Positions 34,101 through 46,300 of a stretch of DNA of 64,000 nt are shown piece after piece (position 1 is the stretch's first letter; each line of letters begins with the position of its first letter). This stretch comes from Rhodocollybia butyracea (lineage: Eukaryota; Basidiomycota; Agaricomycetes; Agaricales; Omphalotaceae). The position numbers and the translations under genes are program-made. Location of the stretch: assembly GCA_015501585.1 (NCBI GenBank), contig JADNRY010000058.1, forward strand, positions 124,001-188,000, read 5' to 3'. The notes under the pieces were generated by a model that was not told the origin of the DNA, made no database searches, and saw nothing but the letters and a program-made list of their open reading frames with translations.

Positions 34101-34685
34101 CACTGCGGGCATTGACCTTGGCATGTGAGCTTCACATGCCTCTGTGGCATGTAAATGATGTAAGTTGGCATGTGAATTTTTTGGTCAGCTCACACCACGT
34201 AAATTTTGGATCGCCGAGCTAACAATTAGATCCGAGATCAAAAACCCTTCTGCCGAATCGCCAATGAATCGCCACCGAAGTTAGCACTTTGAGAGTATAC
34301 CATTAATAGGTTGCTACCTGAAGGATGTGAAAGTAGGTAGCTGGCATATATAATACTTTGTGGTGAGCCTGCTACTACCCAGTGTGCCCGGCCCCAGCTT
34401 GGCTGGAGCCCCCCTCAAGGCTCAGAGGGGGGCAGCAAAGGGGCAGAATCTTGAACACTCAATTCTGACTCAATTTCTCACTTTTTTCGGGTTTAAACAA
34501 AGTTGACCTGTCTCTCATCTTTCCAAAAATTGCAAGGCAGCTACAAATATCCAATATTTCTTTGAAAATCATAAGTGCCTTAATCACTGGCAATCAGTGA
34601 ACAAAAGCGCCTTACAACATTTAACATGCCAACTCACATGCCATAGAGGCATGTGAAGTTCACATGCCAAGGTGAATGCCCGGTG
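34101..34685. mobile_element. Non-autonomous CACTA-like DNA transposon
   Basis: The element is 585 bp. Its left end (CACTGCGGGCATTGACCTTGG) and right end, read on the other strand (CACCGGGCATTCACCTTGG), form terminal inverted repeats with a 2-base gap. The similarity continues for about 60 bases and is made of repeated GGCATGTGA/TTCACATGCC units. TCA flanks both ends (34098-34100 and 34686-34688), a 3-bp target duplication. CAC ends, a 3-bp duplication and subterminal repeats fit the CACTA/CMC superfamily. There is no transposase frame inside. It lies about 100 bp upstream of the PIF1 start codon and may form part of its promoter. Confidence 0.75.
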
Positions 34686-34788
34686 TCATGATTCTATGTT
34701 TGCGATCAGGTGACTAGCTACAACGCGGTTTTCGGAACCGAATCAACCGAAGCGAAATTTTATCTGGCGTTTCACCACCACCTCAAAC

Positions 34789-36887
34789 ATGTCTTCCTCG
34801 TTGAAGCGAAAGGCCAGCAAAGCTTTGGAAGCAGGTTCTTCTGGCAAAAAGCTTAAATCTACAATCGACTCTTTCTTTTCACCAAACGTTCCCTTACCAA
34901 TGAAGAGTTCCGATGACCCAACCCAACCATCGCATGCGGCGCTCAACCCAGAACAAACACGAGTTTTGAGGATGGCTATAGATGAGGGAAAGAGTGTGTT
35001 CTTTACCGGTGCAGCAGGTACTCTACCCTATATATTTTTGTCTCTATAGAAAAATGACAGGGACCTAGGTACTGGGAAGTCGCTGCTACTTCGAGCCATC
35101 ATCCTAGCGCTACGCAAAAAATACGCCAAGACTAGTGATGCAATATCTATCACTGCCAGTACTGGAATGGCTGCTTCAAATGTTGGCGGTTAGTTTCACC
35201 ATGCCAAGTATCCTCGTTTCGCAAACTGATCCAAGTTGATAGGAATGACGATTCATGCTTGGGGCGCCGTAACTCCAAATTGTACAGACATGACCCTTAT
35301 GATCAAATCGATCAGGACTTGTCGACCCGCTCTTCAACGATGGAAGAAAACAAAGGTCCTGATCATCGACGAAGGTTTGCCATTTGTCAATTTTCATGCT
35401 GGGCTCCACTCAACTTCTGCACACAGTATCGATGGTTGATGGAACTCTCTTCCAACAGCTCCATGATATCGCGGTCAATCTTCGGAAACCAACAACAAGA
35501 CCCTTCGGAGGCATTCAAGTAGGATACAATTAGTTCTTTCGTAACTTATCCATTAACTGTAAGTTTTACTAGCTCATTGTCACAGGTGATTTCTTCCAAC
35601 TGCCACCTGTCACAAAGAGCAATCAAGAGCCTATATTTGCATTCGAATCTCCAGCGTGGCGTAACACCTTGGAAAGCACAGTCAATCTAACACATGTCTT
35701 CAGACAAAAAGACTCAAGTGAGTTATCACCGTATAGTCATCTTGTGAATTTGGTTTAACAACTTCCAGCTTTGATCTCAGCTCTCAACGCCCTCCGTCTC
35801 GGGAACCCTACTGAAGAATCAACGAATCTATTCAATTCTCTGTCGCGACCTTTACCAGCGAATCCCATTCTCCCAACCGAACTCTATCCTCTCCGTGCTC
35901 AAGTGTCGCAATCGAATACCTCTCGTTTGAACGCGCTACCAGGTCCCAAATTTCTTTTTGTCGCCCGCGACAGTGGTACTAAACCCAAACTATTGGACAA
36001 CATTCTTGCTGAAGAACGCCTAGAACTCAAAACCGACGCCCAAGTCATGCTGATCAAGAATGTTGACGAAGTTCTTGTGAACGGTGTCGTAGGCCGCGTA
36101 GTTGGGTTCTATCATTCTCATCAACTCATTGGCGGTAATCCTCCATCTTCCAAGTCCAATACTACACATTCGTTATCAACCCTGAAGACTGATCAACATT
36201 ATTCTGCTACCTCTTCCGCAGGTTCGAGCTCCAAATCTCCGACGGAAACAAAGAAAAACGGTGCACTGTTGCGTTACGTTCGTCTTTCAGAAGATGGATG
36301 CACGCCCTTGCTGGTCTTAGGCGACAAGGAGAACACGATGAAGGAGACCAAAGATTCAAAACCAAACAAGAAACAGAAGGAGAAGGCGAAGGAGGCCATC
36401 GCGGAGGAGAAATATCCTCTAGTGTTATTTGAATATCCTTTGCATGACGGAGGGTATGGATCGGAAGCGGTGTTGATCAAGCGCGATGAGTTCAAAGTGG
36501 AAGATGCTGAAGGAAAACTCCTAGCCAGGAGGGTTCAGCTGTGAGTCCATTTGTTCGCCTTTGACTTATCGATGTTAACCAGGTCTTTTTAGGCCTTTGA
36601 TACTTGCATGGGCGATGTCCATTCACAAATCTCAAGGCCAAACTATCCACCGTGTCAAAGTTGATCTCGGACGTGTATTTGAGAAAGGTTAGTTTCTTTC
36701 TCTCTTGTTCTTCCACGTTCATGCTCACATTTATGACTCAGGTCAAAGCTATGTCGCCCTTTCGCGTGCCTCGTCGATCGAGGGACTCCAAGTCATCGGA
36801 TTCAATCCCAAGAAAGTAATCGCTCACCATAAGGTGATAGAATGGAATAAGACGCTAGAAGCCGCGTCGCAAGATTTAAGAACATGA
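34789..36887 (+). CDS. PIF1: PIF1-family 5'-3' DNA helicase
   Basis: About 590 residues are encoded in eight exons. Motifs in order are Walker [14 protein letters not shown] (rebuilt by splicing), MTIHAWGAV, Walker B VLIIDEVSMVDG (rebuilt by splicing), [16 protein letters not shown], a low-complexity Ser/Lys insert of about 90 residues, then [12 protein letters not shown] and YVALSRA. All introns are GT..AG with consistent phase. PIF1 helicases resolve G-quadruplexes and R-loops and act at telomeres and in mitochondria. The N-terminus has [10 protein letters not shown], which resembles a PCNA-interacting PIP box except for Lys in place of Gln. Helitrons also encode PIF1-like helicases, but there is no Rep domain here and the gene has spliceosomal introns, so it is a host gene. 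Confidence 0.93.
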
Positions 36888-37470
36888 GATCTATACGTTC
36901 AACTCCTAATGGTAGTGGTAGTAGTGGTAGTATAACCGACGTGGTCCCATTTCGGAACAGTCGGGGCCCCAGCCACATGTATCGCGCCAAATACATGCCT
37001 GGGATGCATAGCCTCCACAATGCGAGTTCCGACGCATGTTATGGTTTGCATTTTTATTTTTTGCATCTATTATAAATCATCATGTCGATAACGCATCTAT
37101 CTTTATTTGTTGTAATTCTCGTTTTTTTTAATGTAGTGCTTGTAGGGACACCTCGTACTGTAGCTTCTCCTGCTGCTTGTTGTATCTCTCAATTTATACA
37201 CCTCGCATTGAACCACGTCGTTACTACACTATCAAGACTGAATCGATTTTTTCATAACTCGTTTCGATTTGGCTGATGGATTTCGGTCAATCGACTCGGG
37301 CTTCAATACGCAGATATACTGAGCCTGTCCTGGAAAGCCTCAAACCAAGCTACTGATCGAAAATTCCGCGTTGCGACGTCGACGTGAAATAGTCGTCGCT
37401 GTCCATTTTGATCTAAGTCATCCACAGTATAACGTAGTCCTTAAATTATACCGCCTCAGCCAATTAGCCG
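36888..37470. other. Convergent intergenic region
   Basis: This lies between the 3' ends of PIF1 (plus) and the next minus-strand gene. Part is T-rich (37050-37140). No gene, repeat or RNA was seen. Confidence 0.4.
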
Positions 37471-38477
37471 TTAAAACCCCCAGAAAGGTTTCTTCCTCGA
37501 TTTTGAAAACGCTTCTTTCATGGCTTGTTTAGTCCTCCCAACCGAGCTCATATCACGAAGAGCGTTTATCATCGATGTGGCTTGATCCCCAAGTTCCAAC
37601 TCTGAAGCTAGTACAAGTAATGAGTCGGTCATAGGTCTGAGGGTAAATAAACAAACTCACGGTCTCCAGCGGTCGGTTTCTGTTCTGGAAACAGTACAGT
37701 ATGTAATTCTTGCAATGCGGATTCGAGCTTTATCATGTATGAGGACTCGGATTCGGCATTCTACAAGAAGGATAAAACTTACTTTGGTTATCTGTTCAGG
37801 AATTCTGTCTACCGTCCGTTCTTCATACCTCGACCCCACCTGTACGAGCGTTCGAATTCTGTTATCAGCCAAAACTGGCACCATTAAAGGAGTTCCATTG
37901 GTGTTGTCCGACGCAGATGTCATACACATATCTACTTGATGCCCAGTCAAATGAAACGTCGTCAGTTGGCTTGCGCGCTCGGTGCTATCATTTTGCGGAG
38001 GAGGATTATCTTGCGATAGCAATCCGAGATCGTAGTGGCAGCCTACTGGGCAGGAACCCTGCGTTCAAGGTCAAAATAAGTATCGAGGATATCAGGGGTT
38101 GTACTCACGCCTTGCGGGGTACTCCAATACCCACACTCATTCTGGATACAAACCTCCTTGGCATCGCGAACCAAAAATTCAATCTTCTCCCATTCCTCAT
38201 TTGATACAGTGGATATTCTTCCATAACGGTCAATAGCTATCCCGGGGCTCTTCAAGTCTTCGTTCCATCCGGGTTGCTTGGGCCCAATAGCACCAAGATC
38301 AGCTTTATAGTGTGAATAAAGTAATGCAAAGTTCAGGCGCGCGCCGCTCAAGCCAGAGAATGATTCAATGACGAGGACATCCGAAGGTGTTGGCAGGAAA
38401 TATGGGCGTTCAAAGATAACTGGCTTTGAGTCTGTTGTGGAGGGTACGGCTGACTGCGTAGAGAAGATGCTGCCCAT
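37471..38477 (-). CDS. Unknown protein with myristoylation-type N-terminus
   Basis: About 280 residues are encoded in four exons. The first runs from MGSIFSTQSAV to WSTPQG and the second from GSCPVGCHYDLG to RIPEQITK. A third starts NAESESSYMIKLESALQELH, and the last ends KEAFSKSRKKPFWGF. All joins are GT..AG and in frame. I do not recognise the family. The start MGSIFS fits the N-myristoylation consensus (Gly2, Ser6), and the Lys/Arg-rich C-terminus could support membrane contact; this is inference. VIESFSGLSGARLNFALLYSHYKADLG is the best-ordered stretch. An upstream in-frame ATG at 38492 would bury the myristoylation signal. A decayed copy of its promoter and start lies at 48411-48815. Confidence 0.65.
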
Positions 38478-39125
38478 TGTGCTGATAAGCAATCTTGTTG
38501 ATTGTGAGTTTATAATTCATTCGTGATCACTGCCTCGTCCTGTAACAACCTCCACACTCGCGTAAACCTTCCCACAACGCTCCCGCGTAGCACATTGGTT
38601 TGTTTTCGGAGACGACAAGAGTCATATGCATAGGGCCCAATATCGGGATGGAAAGACAATTCGGAGGTCGCCAATTCGGGTATGGCGCTTATTTAAATAA
38701 TATTCCTTCTTGCTAACTTTGTCACTTGTGCAACCTCGTAAAACTGAGAGGCTAGCGCCTCGTCTAGCCATCCGACATCCACTGGGATTGGCGCTCAAGT
38801 GCTCTTCGTTTGTCCGATAACAAATTCACGGGAAAAGGCACGCTGGCAATCGGCTCTTTAACACAACACATATTGACAAGGTAGCCAAAGTAAATATTCC
38901 AAGTAGATATTTAATAGTAATATTTGATAGTATTTATTTAATATGATACACCGTTAGTGTGACTCCACAAATCTCATACCGATTGCTCCGCTGGCAGGAC
39001 GGACATCTACAAAAACCCTGTAGGACCTCCAGTCTTTCAAGGTGATATTATTGACCACATAACAACCACAGAAGGGTACGAGTACCATTTACTGTATTCG
39101 AATGAAAGGAGTGATGTGATTCTCG
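38478..39125. other. Upstream region, partly duplicated elsewhere
   Basis: Bases 38478 to about 38805 form the promoter and leader of the preceding minus-strand gene and recur, diverged, at 48475-48815. The stretch 38885-38950 is strongly AT-rich. No additional gene is visible. Confidence 0.6.
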
Positions 39126-40277
39126 CTAATCTGCGGATGTTACATATGTACTCGTACTACTTGCGCTGACACCTGGAACGTGGACAAATACTGGTTTGGG
39201 ATCGGAATCCTGAGTAATGAATGTGAAGCGGTCTCCTGCGGATGCACATGAATACGGCTCTGCTAAAGGCCAACCAGAGCGAAAAAGGTTGCTAGGTAAC
39301 CAAAAGGCTCTCTTGCCATCACTATCTATTATCCATCCCGCATTTTCATTCGCGCTGGAAGGAAGATGCACTGGTACGCCAGGGTGCAAATTCGTCAGTA
39401 CTCCGCCACGTTTATAGTGCTCTTTTTCATGCTTCCAAAACTGGAAATTTTTTGTCTCGGGTTCGTCCCAGGACGTTTGATCGTCTTTGCAGCTTGCCAT
39501 CTGTTCTCTGTTACTGATGGTATAAATTCCTGATGGGGCAAAAATATACTCATTATCCAAGCTGAAGGACAACTGGAAGTGTGAAATGGGTAGTTTCCAT
39601 CCCTCCTGAGGCCTGGATACTTTATTCCATTTAAAAGCACCTCGGCACTGAAGTAGACTTTCGTCCGGCACTGCGATGTCCTTGTCAGGGAGGGGGAATG
39701 CGGTTCGGATGTTGTGGTAATGGTGTAGAAGCCAACTATAATCAAACTTCTCGGCTGAGATTACAAACGAGTCATCGAATACGAAGCTATCGGGGTGTAG
39801 GTCCTCTCGAGCGACACGCTCAACCTCCGTGGAGATGTTTATTTCTGTATATCTTCTCCATCCACTGGCTTCGGTGAATTTCCAGACATATATAACTGAG
39901 CCGATCATGATGGCGAGCATTGTGGAATCTGAAGAAAAAGTCACCCCATTGATGTGATAATCGCGTAGAGAAATTCGGGGTCCGGGAATTGTAATTGTAA
40001 TCTCTGGTCTATCCACCTGAGCCAGTGACCAAATTTGAGTACTAGTTGGGCCCGATGAAGCGATAAACCGGCCATCAGGACTTGTTGCGACAGATTCTAT
40101 CAGGCCTTGAGTTTTCCACGTTAGACTGGTTGCGCCAGTATCGCAATTCCAAAGCAAAAGTGTCCCATCAGATCTGGCACCTAAACAGAACCGGTTATCG
40201 GCCATGTAAGTCACACAAGTCAAAGGACCATGCCAGTGATCGAATAACGTCTGGGAGCGACGGCTCGAAGAGTCACC
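39126..40277 (-). pseudogene. WD40-repeat fragment of an NLR-type protein
   Basis: An open frame of about 380 codons reads like the WD40 part of fungal NACHT-WD40 proteins: CLGARSDGTLLLWNCDTG, then VATSPDGRFIASSGPTSTQIWSL and VTFSSDSTMLAIMIGSVIYVWKF. There is no NACHT domain upstream. The open frame begins abruptly at 40277, next to an inverted fragment of another NLR. The first in-frame ATG is at 40205 (MADNRFCLGARS), so a 359-residue WD40-only protein is possible. I favour a 5'-truncated gene, because the first blade starts in mid-repeat. The frame itself has no internal stop. Confidence 0.55.
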
Positions 40278-40345
40278 TCAACATCACAACACTTAGTCAA
40301 TATAGGCATGCCAAGCGGGGTGGGGTGTGGCATTGATGTAGCAAT
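40240..40345 (+). pseudogene. Inverted 3' scrap of a NACHT-WD40 gene
   Basis: On the plus strand this reads KSHLNITTL followed by a region containing GGCATGCCAAGCGGGGTGGG and GTGGCATTGATG. It matches the 3' end and downstream flank of the NLR gene on the minus strand at 43300-43400, which ends SSHLNITTLV. About 100 bp are involved, in the opposite orientation. It touches the truncated 5' edge of the WD40 fragment. Confidence 0.8.
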
Positions 40346-40920
40346 CAACTAGCCTAATTCCCTCATACTGCCAATAATTCGGCCAATACTGTGAGCTAAA
40401 TACATATAAAGAAGGACATCATATGACCAGCAAAACAGCAATCCCGCCATCGGCATCGCGCTTAAGAGACGAACGCAACTTCGAACCATGAACCAAATTC
40501 AAATTGCCCAGCGGTGAGCCTCTTTCTTCTTTGTTTCACTTCTTTGCAATCGCTGCATTGGATGCAATTAGCGAGGCTCTCCTGCTCCTTTTGAGTATTC
40601 GCGCAACGGAAATTCGAAAAGATAGGAAGAGCCTTCACGTTATTGACCTTGGGGGCGCGTTTGTGGGCATTTTTTTTTTTTTTTGCTCTTCAGAGACACG
40701 TAGAGATACTGCCTCTCTTCTGTACCTACATACCTGGAATATGAGAGCAGGGCTGCGAACGCAAGTTTTACCTTGACGTGTCGCTTCCTCTGATCAGTTA
40801 CATTTCTCAACCTTGGCAGCCTCGGCCTATGCGTCCCAGAGCAAACTCCACTTCTCCTCAGGCCTCGGCGCCTCTTTCCCAAGCTATCGAAGATAAAAGG
40901 CTCTTTCAAGTACTTGGACA
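40346..40920. other. Intergenic, no supported gene
   Basis: A run of 14 T residues lies near 40672. Short frames on both strands lack motifs. Confidence 0.35.
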
Positions 40921-40927
40921 ATGAAGA

Positions 40928-41610
40928 TGTCGACTCTGGATCTTCCTTTCCGCCACTTCCATCTTTGGCTCACTCATCACCTCTATCCTCACCGCTCTTT
41001 TAGCCTCCACTACTCCCTTGTTCATTCCCATCAGACCAGCGTCAAGGCACCGGAAGGCTTGTCCCGAAAGGAGCTGCAAGGGAAGGTAAGAAGTGTTGAA
41101 GAGGCGGAGACAAGAGGCACTACTGAAGACTGCTGACAACATCTCTGCGTGCCAGAATCCTGGTCAATGTTTTGTTTTGAACAACGCAGCTTTCCAATTC
41201 ACATTCTCACTGACGCCCCAACGTCTTACGTTGGAATGCTGGATGAAGGCATCAGAGGTAAACACGCACCAACATTGGAGGCTCACTAGTTAATAAGTTA
41301 TCAAGGTGCGGCCTGGGTGAGTACTTTGTGCAGTCAAAGCGGACATCTAACAAGCATTTCACTGCCAAGCAGCCGCCTGGGCAGCTCAATGTTGGGGTAG
41401 CTCGTGCCGGAGTCTGTTGACATCATAGCACCTCCGTAGGTAGCGGCACTCATTCACACAATACTCATTCGGCAGGAACTTTCGCTGGGTGGACCACGGG
41501 CTTCAGACCAAAGGTAAGGACAAGGCTGCGAGAACAGCTGAGGAGGCTTAAGGAAAAGCTTGCCATTGGGAGATGGGATTGGGCTTGTTCCGTACTCTTA
41601 AGAACTTAGA
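40928..41610 (+). other. Possible multi-exon membrane-protein gene, unresolved
   Basis: A 50-codon open stretch (about 40928-41080) encodes a strongly hydrophobic segment, WIFLSATSIFGSLITSILTA, followed by a basic tail and a good donor (GGAAG|GTAAGAAG). Further plausible exons follow: FPIHILTDAPTSYVGMLDEGIR, then a Trp/Ala-rich piece, then AGTFAGWTTGF and RTRLREQLRRLKEKLAIG near 41560. I cannot join them into one frame with confidence, nor find the start. It may be a real gene or a decaying one. No family is recognised. Confidence 0.25.
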
Positions 41611-43358
41611 CAACATGCATAGTCCAGGAAATGTAACTTAGTTGTTGTTTATATCACAACTTGTTGTACTATAAGCTGGAAGCACAAATTTCGTACTCGA
41701 GGTTTATAAAACAGGCCACGGCCCGCGATCCCGAAGTTCGAGTCCACCGCTAGAAACATTGAGGACACTTGATCCATAACATTTTTTACTATTCTCGCAG
41801 CATGAGTATGTTGTATTATATGTAATTAGCCCGTATAGGTACTTTTATCTGCATCGAACTGAATGCCAAAGAGTTAGAGCTTGTTCGAGGTTTAAGACAA
41901 ACTCCAGCTTCGAAAGTTACTTATCTTCACTGCATCTACCAGCCAAAAAATTTGACCAAAAAATAAAAGAGCACTATATTGTAGATATACATGAGGCAAT
42001 ACTTCGTGCACCACAATATCTTCTATAGGCGCATTTGATCGCTGGAAAATGCCCCCGAAAACTCAATTTCTACAACCTTTCGAGACCACTACTCACGCAA
42101 CATTCCCATGTGGTGCTTAGCAAAGTTGGATTTGACAACGAATAAAAAATATGCTTCTGATACTCTATTATTTACACTTTCATCTGTCTTGAAGGAATGG
42201 TTCTGAGGTGCATCTACTTATTTGCCCCCCCAACGAGCAGAGACGTTCTAGCTGGAGGTTCCAAAAAAATTACTTTACAGCGAGGTAAGAAGTACACTTA
42301 TTCATCTATTTAACATAATGCGCCTGTATTTAATGGCTATGGTACCTAAGGAAGCTCAATGGCGGGTAAAGTTATGCATCCCGACGCGAACGGGCGGGTG
42401 TTCTTACGAAAGTTCCCACGGATTTTCTTGCTTCAAAATAAGATAGTTCTACGTTCGCTGTAGTACCTTTGACTTTGTGTTTACAGTTTTTTTTGGGTAA
42501 TCTTTCGAAGCAATAAGCGAAAACTTTCCAGGGAGGCTCAAAGTTGTACTCTAACGCAAACGGTCTCAGCGAATTGTCAGTGTAGAATCTGGCAACAAAG
42601 CATCTATATTCGATGATCTTCCTCCAACTAGATTTGCACGAATTGCTTTGAGAATAAAGAAAAAGTCTGAAAATCCACTGTCTTCGCTGAAACCGAGGTC
42701 CTGTCAGAAATACATATGCCAATCTACTGAGTAGTACAGGCGGGTGTGCAAGTATAAGGCTTCTTAGGTGCATGTTGATATCACCTAGGCTGCGTCGAGC
42801 GGCACAAGCAGTATCCGAGATCCTTGGCCCATAGCTCTATGCATCTCAAGCATGCCCAATGTCCAATTTCCTCTGGGTACCTGCTTTCATTGTAAACTCA
42901 TATGCGGTCTCAGATGCGAACAGAGAAGTCATTCATGCAAAGGAGAGGAAATGGAAGCAGCGAAAGGATGGTGTGACATGAAAGAAAAGACATACAGGTG
43001 CCAACGGTGAAGCAGTGCCTGTGTAGTATTTGTTCTTGTATGTAAATACGTCAGGAAAAAACTTCTTTATAAAACTCTGAATGAACAAGCACCTATGCGA
43101 CGAAAGTACTTGACCTTGGGTAACAAGATAGGCGCAACATGCTGAGAGGCGGAAGCAACAGTTACTGGCACAGCGAAAGTCTGCCGGTAGTCACGCTAGG
43201 AAAGCGTGGCTGCACAAAACTTTGTAATGCGCACTGTACGGCCAGACTTCTTATAGTATTTAACTCACGATATTAGCCGAATTATTGGCAGTTTGAGGGA
43301 TTAACAACTATTCATTGCTGCATCAATGCCACAACCCACCCGGCTTGGCATGTCTATA
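41611..43358. other. Gene-poor 1.7-kb region
   Basis: No supported gene. A 133-codon minus-strand frame at 42372-42773 has no domain and unremarkable composition. Bases 43300-43358 are the 3' flank of the NLR gene, duplicated in inverted form at 40290-40345. Confidence 0.4.
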
Positions 43359-46300
43359 TCAAACAAGTGTTGTGATGTTGAGGTGCGAAGAGTCACTGAT
43401 GTCGGCGCTGCTAGACCAAACATAGGTTCGTCCACTGTCATTATGGCAGGCTACATACCGTCCACTGGGCGACAATGTTATGCCTCTTAACCGACCATCG
43501 TACGTAGTACGCCTTATGGCTTTAAGCGAGAAGCAACTGTTCACCAAGGTAAAGAGATAAACTTCGCTGTCAAATGAGATCGCAATCAATTCATGGGCAG
43601 ATGCAACCGATGGTAGCGCGGCTGGATCTTGTAGGAGAAATTGATGGACATCCACCCTTGTGCTCTCGGGAAGCACTGTCCATGCTTCAATTAATCCACT
43701 TGTTGAAGCGAGGACTAGCATCTGCCCGCGGTAAGAAAATACGGATGATGATACAGACTGTGGATTGATATTCAACGTCGAAAGAGTACGGTTGTTGGAC
43801 ATTGCTCGGACTTCTCTGCCTATGAAGTAGTGGTCGTCTGAGAGTGTGAAACTACGATAGAATGGGGTCGAAGAAGCACAAGTGCATATTTGATCCCAAT
43901 TTTCTGTATTCCAGATCGATAGGGAAGATGGCGTCGACAAACCGAGATGTTTAAAGCTAGATGAAGTGGTTAAGACTGGAAGAAACATATTCATTTCTTC
44001 CGAAGTCTGGAACAGAAGGCGGATGTGATTTCCTGTCTCTGAGTCCCACAGGCTCAAGTAGCAGTGGCTCTTGTAAGGTTTCTGAATTGCACTAAGAATG
44101 GTACAGCAGGTAGCAATTACACCTGAAGGGAGCCATACCACCGAATTCATACCAGGATGTAAATTATTGTCACCTCCAGCAGGAAAAGCAGTGTCAACGC
44201 CAGGAATCGCACGAGTATCCCACTCTTGCCACTTAGGCTTTTCCTGTGTGTGTATAAAGTTTGTGATGGAGAAATTACCCAAGGATAGTATATCCAAAGC
44301 ACCAACATTGTGTCCAACATTGACAATGCTCCTCTCATCTGGGGAAAAGGCAATGATATCAGAAAATGATAGAATCTGCGTTGAACAGATCAGGGGATTC
44401 CATGATTCGTGTATACCGCCTGTAACTTTCCAGGAAGGAGGGAGATGATGAGAGTAACGTTGATACAGGCTAGTTTTGCGTGGAAGGAATAGAAGAAAAG
44501 ATAGATAAAGATGCACTCCAAAGTCCTGAACTATTGGAAAGAACTCATTCACAGCATGGTATGTATCTGCTAGCAGCTCTGCTGTAGGCTGTATCTCAAA
44601 AGATGATTGGTTAATGAAGGCCTATATTGAAATTTGGATTGAGCGAACTTCTGTAAATCTCAGAGAAAATGGAAGACACACCGTCAGCCAGTCCTTTCCC
44701 TTCACCAATACCCTGATAGCTGACTCAGAGGCGTCCAGAAGGCTCAAACATTCAAGCCAAAACAGCAATTTGCTGCTAGCAAAAATCTTCAGCTCCGCGA
44801 AGATAGGATGATCTTGAATTTGAATATCCTCGGATGGAAGAAGATCTGCCCAGTAAAGGACAGCATAACGGAGAGTCGATGATATATGCGTTTCGATGAG
44901 AAGCTGCAGACCCAAGATCTCGTGATTGGCAAGATGCCTCTCGCTGAAGGGGAGAATTCGCTTTAACTCCCTATTCATACATTGTAAACAGCAAAGGGCC
45001 AGTTCTAGATGCTGTACTGCTGGAACAATATACAATGATGGGACTTTCTCTCCAATGCGCTTGCGAGCAGTCATATAGTCTGGGAAAGATGCATGGAAAG
45101 CATGGACCATCTCCCCAGCGAACGTGCCAGATTCATCCGGAACAGATAAAATAGGGTGAATGTCACGGAGGAGATCATAAATGACTTTCGGTTCGATGTC
45201 CAAAAGATGCCCCAGAGAATCCACAGTGAGTGGCACCTGGACATGCATCACCGTTGCAAGAAGTCGAGTGAAATCACGACGATCATGGTCGTCCGTGATT
45301 TTCTCGAGCGCAGCGGATAGTACTTCGGTGTACAATATGTCAACGCTAAGAGCGTCATTGTAGTCATTCTTGGGGATATTTGCAATATATTCAAGTCGTC
45401 GTCTGGCATCGCCTGGGGAGCTGATGTATTTGCATACAGTGGCAGCATAAATGAACAGGCCTGCAGCTTGCTGAACCAGCTTTTCGATCATCTCTCCAGG
45501 TGGCCAATCATCCAGTTTCTTCACAGTCCGAATCTCCTCGAGACGCCGGCGATAGAACAATTGAAGGTCACTGTCTACAATGCTGGCAGGTACATGATGT
45601 AGTTTGAACATGCGTCGGTGTTCCCCTCCGGAGAGAAGGGCTTCGACATATGCTGCGGGCCTACAGCTAACGAAGACTTTCAAAGATGGAGCAGAATGTA
45701 TATGTTGCAGGAGAGCTAAAAGGATCTTTTCTGACGCTCGTTCGCCGTCACATTCGTCTAAAGCATCAATGACGAGGGCGACATGAGTGGATGACTTTAT
45801 ATAATGCAAAGGTTCAACTATCAAGCGTTGGACTTGCTCGTAAGGCAAGGCCTGACCGATATAAGGATAGCGGCCTAAAGCATCTACTAACGCATCCTGA
45901 AAGTCTCGGTTCCAGCTAGCCAATTGGCACGCGAGCGTAGGAAATATGAGGCCCGGGTTTTTTGCGATCTACTGAATCTCGAGAGCAAAAAAAGGTGGCC
46001 ATGAGCGATCGTTGGTTATTCGAAGACAGATGATGAGCTACAGAGAGCGCGATAGTCGTCTTTCCCATTCCTGCAGCTCCGTTGAGCCAGTATACTTGTT
46101 CTTCACCAGTGTCAAACCATTTCTCGATGTCGTCCAGAACGGTTACACGAGTGCCGTTCAAGCATTGGTCGCCATCAATGCAGTTATATCGTGCGCTGTG
46201 CACGGGGTTCAATGAGAGAAGACTTTGAGCGAGCGCTATAGAAGCATATTAGATTAAATTTGTTAAAACTCGGGTGTCATAGTCAGCTTAGTTACCTATT

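Noticed and set aside
34789..36887. PIF1-like helicase as part of a Helitron transposon
   Set aside because: There is no Rep/HUH domain, no Helitron ends were seen, and the gene carries eight exons with normal host splicing. The nearby CACTA-like element is separate.
41725..41765. tRNA-like B-box (AGTTCGAGTCC)
   Set aside because: No matching acceptor, D or anticodon stems could be drawn around it. At most it is a relic of a tRNA-derived element.
42372..42773. 133-codon minus-strand frame
   Set aside because: No start context, domain, signal peptide or splicing was found, and composition looks random for a gene-poor region.
44600..44690. In-frame TAG in the NLR before AFINQSS as a nonsense mutation
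   Set aside because: The TAG is the end of an intron acceptor (AATATAG). A GTGTGT donor after DWLT restores the frame with normal phase.
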